Shown here: positions 5,707 through 8,234 of the stretch, piece by piece | Layout: each line of letters starts with the position of its first letter | Numbering within the stretch: position 1 is the stretch's first letter | NCBI GenBank assembly: GCA_028687495.1 | Contig: JAQUAA010000028.1 | Span: forward strand, 1 to 8,234 | DNA length: 8,234 bases | Origin: Minisyncoccota bacterium | GTDB taxonomy: Bacteria > Patescibacteriota > Minisyncoccia > Minisyncoccales > RBG-13-42-11 | Reading direction: 5' to 3' | Made by a program: the position numbers and the translations under genes | The notes under the pieces: model-generated | Database searches by the model: none | The model's input: only the letters and a program-made list of their open reading frames with translations | Told to the model about the DNA's origin: nothing

Positions 5707-5765
5707 GTAATCTAACCCATCAACTTCGCCACAAAAGGCGTAAAAATGAATTGGTGGCCGATTAC
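5707..5765 (+). repeat. RNA module copy 2
   Basis: Outer stem GTAATC (5707-5712) with GATTAC (5760-5765); the same internal loop TAAC (5713-5716) opposite CC (5758-5759); inner stem CCATC (5717-5721) with GGTGG (5753-5757); apical stem CGCC (5727-5730) with GGCG (5737-5740). Apical sequence and length differ from copy 1 while the core is identical, as expected of a duplicated functional RNA domain. Confidence 0.65.
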
Positions 5766-5792
5766 GTGGTTACTAAATGAGAAGTTGGGAGG

Positions 5793-5822
5793 CCCATCAA
5801 CGCGTGAGTTGGTGGGTTTTTT
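5793..5822 (+). terminator. Terminator of RNA unit A
   Basis: CCCATCAAC (5793-5801) pairs with GTTGGTGGG (5808-5816), 9 bp with one wobble, a 6-base loop and six T at 5817-5822. Its left arm is identical to 5716-5724 in module 2, so strand exchange between module 2 and the terminator is possible. Confidence 0.9.
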
Positions 5823-5836
5823 GTTCTATAATTAAA

Positions 5837-5866
5837 TTGTCAAAGGTCTTATTAAAATAGTATATT
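5837..5866 (+). promoter_or_regulatory. Promoter of noncoding RNA unit B
   Basis: TTGTCA at 5837-5842, an 18-base spacer and TATATT at 5861-5866, placing the RNA start at about 5873, at the foot of the first hairpin. It begins 15 bases after the T run of the previous terminator. Confidence 0.6.
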
Positions 5867-5869
5867 TAA

Positions 5870-6022
5870 AATAATGGGGACGGGAGGTCAATAAAGGTAG
5901 AAAGTCCCCAATTATTCATTAATGGGAGGCAAGTCAGGTGGAAAATATTATCCTGATTTTGATACTCATCTACCTCATAACAAAACGATGAGTGTCGCCA
6001 AGAGCCCCGTAAAGGGGTTTTT
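5870..6022 (+). ncRNA. Structured noncoding RNA B, about 150 bases (family unknown)
   Basis: Hairpin 1: GGGGAC (5876-5881) with GTCCCC (5904-5909), continued by AATAAT (5870-5875) with ATTATT (5911-5916) after a bulged A. Hairpin 2: AAGTCAGG (5931-5938) with CCTGATTT (5952-5959), one wobble. Hairpin 3: ACTCATC (5964-5970) with GATGAGT (5987-5993). GGC (5928-5930) can close hairpins 2 and 3 with GCC (5997-5999). The loop of hairpin 1 holds AGGTAG (5895-5900), complementary to CTACCT (5970-5975) at the loop of hairpin 3, allowing a loop-loop contact of 5-6 bp. It has its own promoter and terminator and no credible ORF. Not recognised as SRP RNA, 6S RNA, RNase P RNA or a riboswitch class I can recall. 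Confidence 0.62.
6003..6022 (+). terminator. Terminator of RNA unit B
   Basis: CCCC (6005-6008) pairs with GGGG (6014-6017) around GTAAA, followed by five T (6018-6022). AG at 6003-6004 can extend the stem into the T run. Short but GC-only and well placed. Confidence 0.7.
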
Positions 6023-6041
6023 GGTTTCTTAAAATAACTGG

Positions 6042-6047
6042 TAAAAT
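6042..6047 (+). promoter_or_regulatory. Candidate -10 box giving a leaderless message for the 45-aa ORF
   Basis: TAAAAT ends seven bases before the A of the ATG at 6054, so transcription would begin at or next to the start codon. The -35 match (TTGGTT at 6021-6026, 15-base spacer) is poor. No Shine-Dalgarno is present, which fits leaderless translation. Confidence 0.35.
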
Positions 6048-6053
6048 AGAAAT

Positions 6054-6191
6054 ATGAACTGGCTATTTATCAGTTTATTCGTATTGGGGTGTTTAACCCT
6101 CCCTCTTCTATTTCAGCCCAAGTGGAAGTTTAAAATAATCCCTATTATCGTTTGGGTTTTACTTTTGGTTTTGGGAAACACCATTCTCTAA
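6054..6191 (+). CDS. Small membrane protein (45 aa, two predicted helices)
   Basis: ATG at 6054 to TAA at 6189-6191. The 45 residues form two hydrophobic segments (about 2-20 and 27-44) joined by a short basic turn, QPKWKFK at 21-27: the usual layout of a helical hairpin with a cytoplasmic loop. The leader terminator of RNA B ends 31 bases upstream, a TAAAAT box lies just before the start, and the 65-aa gene follows after 36 bases. There is no Shine-Dalgarno. The length and clean helix-turn-helix layout make it more credible than a chance ORF, but I do not recognise it. Confidence 0.5.
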   Translation: MNWLFISLFVLGCLTLPLLFQPKWKFKIIPIIVWVLLLVLGNTIL

Positions 6192-6227
6192 AGGTCGTAT
6201 TAAATTAAAGGTAATTTTTAAATAAAT

Positions 6228-6425
6228 ATGGCAGAGGAATTACTTCCAAAAGATGCTTCCAGGGTATGCTCTGAACCAGACTGTAAAGAGTGGCCATTAA
6301 CCTTTGAGAGCACAGAAGTTGCTGGTGATATTTCCCCGCTTGACGGTGAAATAAAAAAGGGAGAAAAGTATTTTATTTACAGGTGCGATAGATGTGGGGC
6401 AAGATATAATATTAAAGCAGATTAA
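6228..6425 (+). CDS. Small Cys4 zinc-ribbon-like protein (65 aa)
   Basis: Four cysteines in two pairs, C14/C19 (CSEPDC) and C53/C56 (YRCDRCGARY), suggest one bound zinc. The C-terminal knuckle CxxCG resembles that of zinc ribbons in nucleic-acid-binding proteins. The segment between (PLTFESTEVAGDISPLDGEIKKGEKYFIYRC) reads as beta strands and turns. No signal or membrane segment. No Shine-Dalgarno; the upstream region is AT-rich, with TAATTT at 6212-6217. Its stop overlaps that of the opposing gene (shared TTAA at 6422-6425). Family not identified; a metal-binding role is inferred from the Cys pattern. Confidence 0.7.
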   Translation: MAEELLPKDASRVCSEPDCKEWPLTFESTEVAGDISPLDGEIKKGEKYFIYRCDRCGARYNIKAD

Positions 6426-6706
6426 CCCTTATTCTTTAGTAAAAACATTTCCCGCCTCCAATACCACCAAACATCAGATTCTTGAAATGTTTGAGCTGTT
6501 TCTTCGGATATCTCAAATTTACAATATCTTTTATTGTTTTTAAATTCTATTATTAAATTGTCCTCGCCCCGATTTTTTCGGGGACTTACTGCTATGGTAT
6601 ACATACGGCCAAAGAGGCGGTTTTTAGTTTTGACCTGATTTTCAGTTTCTGATATATTAAATGAACTTATACGTCTTATCTTTAATGAATCTTTGATTAA
6701 TTTCAA
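6422..6706 (-). CDS. Hypothetical protein, up to 94 aa, start uncertain
   Basis: Not recognised. The C-terminal 60 residues look like a real small beta-rich domain (NLIIEFKNNKRYCKFEIS, about 50-67, followed by a helix and the unusual tryptophan-rich VWWYWRREM at 79-87). A remote likeness to KTSC-type domains was considered but is not convincing. The longest frame begins with TTG at 6706, only six bases from the divergent ATG at 6713, and has no Shine-Dalgarno; the only other in-frame methionine start is ATG at 6604, giving 60 aa. The coding strand contains a CCCCGA/TCGGGG inverted repeat at 6567-6583 within SPRKNRGED, perhaps a small insertion. It converges with the 65-aa gene, sharing four bases at the stops. 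Confidence 0.55.
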   Translation of the reverse strand: MKLIKDSLKIRRISSFNISETENQVKTKNRLFGRMYTIAVSPRKNRGEDNLIIEFKNNKRYCKFEISEETAQTFQESDVWWYWRREMFLLKNKG

Positions 6707-6712
6707 TCTTCG

Positions 6713-7231
6713 ATGGATAAGGAGTTTTTAATTGAACTTACGAATAAAATTTACAGGCTGACTTTGTTTTTTCCGAAAAAAGAGCCCTTAAGGTACAAAA
6801 TGCGGGATATTGCTTCCGATATTTTGGCTAAGCCCAGCGAAAAGGATCTAGAGATATTAAACAGCTTTTTTGAAGTGGTTTTGGTCCAAAACTGGGCAAG
6901 TCCTTCCGATATATTGGCAATCCAGAGAGAATATGCTAACCTAAGGGAGTTATTGAGGAAAGATAAGCCGGAAAAAAAGAAAGACAATCCCGGCAATGGA
7001 AATCCTGGCATTGTTGTTTTGCCCCAGTTTAATGGTGACAGAAAAGACAGAATTATGGAGTTTATCAAGGAAAACGGCAGGGCCCAGGTTTGGCAGATAA
7101 AAGAGATTCTGCCTGAGGTCAGTAAAAGAACCCTGAGAAGGGATTTTGAAACCCTGCTGGAACAGGGGATCCTTGAAAGGGTTGGGGAGAGGAATAATAC
7201 TTTTTATCAATTAAAAATACTTCAATCGTAG
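6713..7231 (+). CDS. Winged-helix (DeoR-like HTH) transcriptional regulator
   Basis: 172 residues. The C-terminal part (about 109-168) is a DeoR-type winged helix: RKDRIMEFIKENG (helix 1), VWQIKEILPEVS (helix 2), KRTLRRDFETLLEQG (recognition helix with the typical S-x-R-T-x-R-R-D-x pattern), then ILERVGERNNTFYQL (wing). The N-terminal 85 residues are helical (IYRLTLFFPKKEPLRYKMRD, about 13-32) and may be a dimerisation or sensor domain; they recall four-helix-bundle proteins only weakly. A Lys/Pro/Gly-rich linker at 84-100 joins the two. It lies 59 bases upstream of an ECF sigma gene, with a direct and inverted repeat between them that includes its own stop codon, so it probably regulates this locus. 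No Shine-Dalgarno is seen; ATG at 6713 gives the full frame. Confidence 0.75.
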   Translation: MDKEFLIELTNKIYRLTLFFPKKEPLRYKMRDIASDILAKPSEKDLEILNSFFEVVLVQNWASPSDILAIQREYANLRELLRKDKPEKKKDNPGNGNPGIVVLPQFNGDRKDRIMEFIKENGRAQVWQIKEILPEVSKRTLRRDFETLLEQGILERVGERNNTFYQLKILQS

Positions 7232-7284
7232 GTAGGACATACATATATTATAGGTAGGACAAGCTGTCCTACCTTCTACAGCTT
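7229..7284 (+). promoter_or_regulatory. Direct and inverted repeat before the sigma gene (operator or RNA switch candidate)
   Basis: TAGGTAGGACA occurs at 7229-7239 and 7251-7261, 22 bp apart (two helical turns). The second copy forms a 10-bp stem with TGTCCTACCT (7252-7261 with 7265-7274, 3-base loop). An alternative 7-bp stem, AAGCTGT (7261-7267) with ACAGCTT (7278-7284), excludes it, and the first repeat copy can also pair with 7265-7274. It could be a binding site for the upstream regulator, an RNA switch, or both. Confidence 0.6.
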
Positions 7285-7290
7285 ATTACA

Positions 7291-7806
7291 ATGGCAAATC
7301 CTCGCAAAGAATTCGCTAAAATCTACGATCAGTGTATTCAAAAAATATATCGCTTTATCTTTTTGAAGGTGAATTCCGAGGAAATCGCCCAGGATTTATG
7401 TTCAGAAACCTTTTTAAAAGGCTGGGAATCTTACAAGAATAACTCCAAAATCGATAATCCATCTGCTTTTTTATACCGCATCGCCCGCAACCTGGTTACT
7501 GATTATTACCGGGAAAAAGGCAGGACTCAGTTCGTTTCTCCGGAAATCGTGGCCATTGCCGATCCCGGACCGGGAATAGAGGAAAAAATAGCTTTTAACT
7601 CGGATTTGGACCAGATTAAGGCGGTTTTAACCAATCTTAAAGAAGAATACCAGAACGTGATCATCTGGCGGTATTTGGACGATTTGTCCATACCTGAAGT
7701 GGCTAAGATGATGGATAAAACAGAAGAAACCACCAGGGTTACCCTTCACCGCGCCTTAAAAGCCTTAAAAGAGGAGTGTAACAAAAGGGAGAATTTTACG
7801 TCGTAA
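7291..7806 (+). CDS. ECF-type RNA polymerase sigma factor
   Basis: 171 residues, the usual size of group-4 sigma factors. Sigma2 lies at about 7-77: EEIAQDLCSETFLKGWESY at 30-48 is region 2.2, and NPSAFLYRIARNLVTDYYRE at 56-75 is region 2.3-2.4, which melts and reads the -10 element. After a linker, sigma4 spans about 105-165: LTNLKEEYQNVIIWRYLDDLS, then IPEVAKMMDKTEETTRVTLHRALKALKEE, the helix-turn-helix for the -35 element. It directs RNA polymerase to a stress or envelope regulon until held by an anti-sigma factor. The next gene, four bases on, encodes a membrane protein suited to that role. No Shine-Dalgarno precedes the ATG; a repeat-rich leader does. Confidence 0.93.
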   Translation: MANPRKEFAKIYDQCIQKIYRFIFLKVNSEEIAQDLCSETFLKGWESYKNNSKIDNPSAFLYRIARNLVTDYYREKGRTQFVSPEIVAIADPGPGIEEKIAFNSDLDQIKAVLTNLKEEYQNVIIWRYLDDLSIPEVAKMMDKTEETTRVTLHRALKALKEECNKRENFTS

Positions 7807-7810
7807 TTGT

Positions 7811-8234
7811 ATGAACTTGACCGAAAAAGAACTCATTGGCAAACTGCAGGAACTCCGCCAAATTAGCCCCAGAGACAACTGGGTTAATTTCACCAAAACC
7901 CAAATTTTAGGCGAAGAACCTAAATTTACCTTATTTCCATACTTAAAACCGGCTTTTGCCGGTTTTATTGCTGTCTTCGTCCTATTTATAGGGCTTTACG
8001 GCGTAGTTAAGAATTCCATACCTGGCGATTTGCTCTATTCTCTAAGGAGAATAGCTCACGAAGGCCAGGCGGTTTTTGTTCCAGAATCTGGGAAAACCGT
8101 TTTTCAATTGAAATTAGCCAATGACAGATTGGAGGATTTGGCCAAAGCGCCGGCCAAAAACTTGGCGCCGACCATCAGCGAATTCAAGGCTAATATCTCA
8201 GAAGCAGCCAAGAATCTGGCCAAAATAGACGCCA
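7811..8234 (+). CDS. DUF5667-like membrane protein, probable anti-sigma factor (3' end outside window)
   Basis: The 141 visible residues begin with a soluble segment (MNLTEKELIGKLQELRQISP at 1-20, then RDNWVNF), followed by one membrane helix at about 46-66 and an outer domain opening PGDLLYSLRRIAHEGQAVFV at 71-90 with a helical repeat-like continuation (QLKLANDRLEDLAKAP). This order, and the PGDLLYxLKR-like motif after the helix, is what I know from DUF5667 proteins encoded beside ECF sigma factors. The cytoplasmic part could bind the sigma factor; it lacks the zinc-binding His/Cys motif of ZAS anti-sigma factors. The start follows the sigma stop by four bases, indicating co-expression. The frame is open at the window end, so the C-terminus is not seen. 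Confidence 0.82.
   Translation, partial: MNLTEKELIGKLQELRQISPRDNWVNFTKTQILGEEPKFTLFPYLKPAFAGFIAVFVLFIGLYGVVKNSIPGDLLYSLRRIAHEGQAVFVPESGKTVFQLKLANDRLEDLAKAPAKNLAPTISEFKANISEAAKNLAKIDA

Larger units (their letters stand above)
5486..5822 (+). ncRNA. Structured noncoding RNA A with two copies of one module (family unknown)
   Basis: No plausible reading frame, but dense complementarity. Stems seen: 5497-5505 with 5546-5554 (9 bp), 5515-5521 with 5528-5534 (7 bp), module 1 at 5564-5620, 5621-5628 with 5669-5676 (8 bp, one wobble) enclosing 5634-5638 with 5652-5656, module 2 at 5707-5765, and the terminator 5793-5822. The two modules share an outer stem, the internal loop TAAC opposite CC, an inner stem CCATC/G(A or G)TGG, and an apical hairpin; one outer pair changes from A-T to G-C between copies. 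It has its own promoter and terminator, so it is probably an independent RNA of about 340 bases rather than a leader. I considered tmRNA, RNase P RNA, SRP RNA and introns and found none of their conserved cores. Function unknown. Confidence 0.7.

Noticed and set aside
5564..5765. CRISPR-like repeats
   Set aside because: Only two copies, conserved as paired arms rather than as continuous repeats with uniform spacers, and no cas genes.
5486..6022. tmRNA, RNase P RNA, SRP RNA or intron
   Set aside because: No tRNA-like ends or tag frame, no RNase P conserved blocks beyond a chance AGAAAGTCC, no SRP GGAAGCAG core, no group I P7 or group II domain 5 motif seen by eye on the plus strand.
5380..6230. 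Insertion sequence or TnpB/IscB-associated guide RNA
   Set aside because: No transposase, TnpB or IscB gene, terminal inverted repeats or target duplication found in the window.
6713..6970. Avd or rRNA-intervening four-helix bundle protein of a diversity-generating retroelement
   Set aside because: The N-terminal IYRLTLFFPKKEPL resembles such proteins only over a short stretch; no reverse transcriptase or template repeat is present and the protein continues into a DeoR-like domain.

Overview
The window most likely comes from a small-genome bacterium of the Patescibacteria (Candidate Phyla Radiation). This is an inference. It rests on many short genes with no recognised family, an ECF sigma factor paired with a DUF5667-like membrane protein (a pairing I associate with that group), genes that mostly lack a Shine-Dalgarno sequence, and TGA acting as an ordinary stop, which argues against the UGA-reassigning lineages.

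Left part (1-1975): the C-terminal half of the disaggregase ClpB overlaps by one base with a membrane-anchored HtrA-like protein that has lost all three catalytic triad residues. A terminator that overlaps a strong promoter follows. Next come four plus-strand genes with good Shine-Dalgarno sequences (2099-3892): a protein resembling a receiver domain without its phospho-acceptor, an unknown 82-aa protein, a DegV/FakB fatty-acid-binding protein and a small membrane protein. Hairpin terminators follow the second and fourth of these.

Middle (3940-5350): a possible 24-aa membrane peptide transcribed rightwards meets a leftward, AT-rich operon at a shared bidirectional terminator. The operon holds a ClpP-fold serine protease of the SDH_sah type (catalytic motif intact) and two tightly coupled small ORFs of 56 and 22 aa.

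5440-6022 is the most unusual part. It has no plausible gene but holds two consecutive promoter-to-terminator units that look like structured noncoding RNAs. The first (about 5486-5822) has two copies of the same two-stem module with a compensatory base change, and a terminator whose stem repeats part of that module. The second (about 5870-6022) has three hairpins, a terminator and a possible loop-loop contact. I could not assign either to a known RNA family.

Right part (6054-8234): a 45-aa membrane peptide, a 65-aa Cys4 protein, a convergent unknown gene, and then an apparent regulatory module: a DeoR-like winged-helix protein, a spacer of direct and inverted repeats, an ECF sigma factor, and a DUF5667-like membrane protein (probable anti-sigma factor) cut by the window end.
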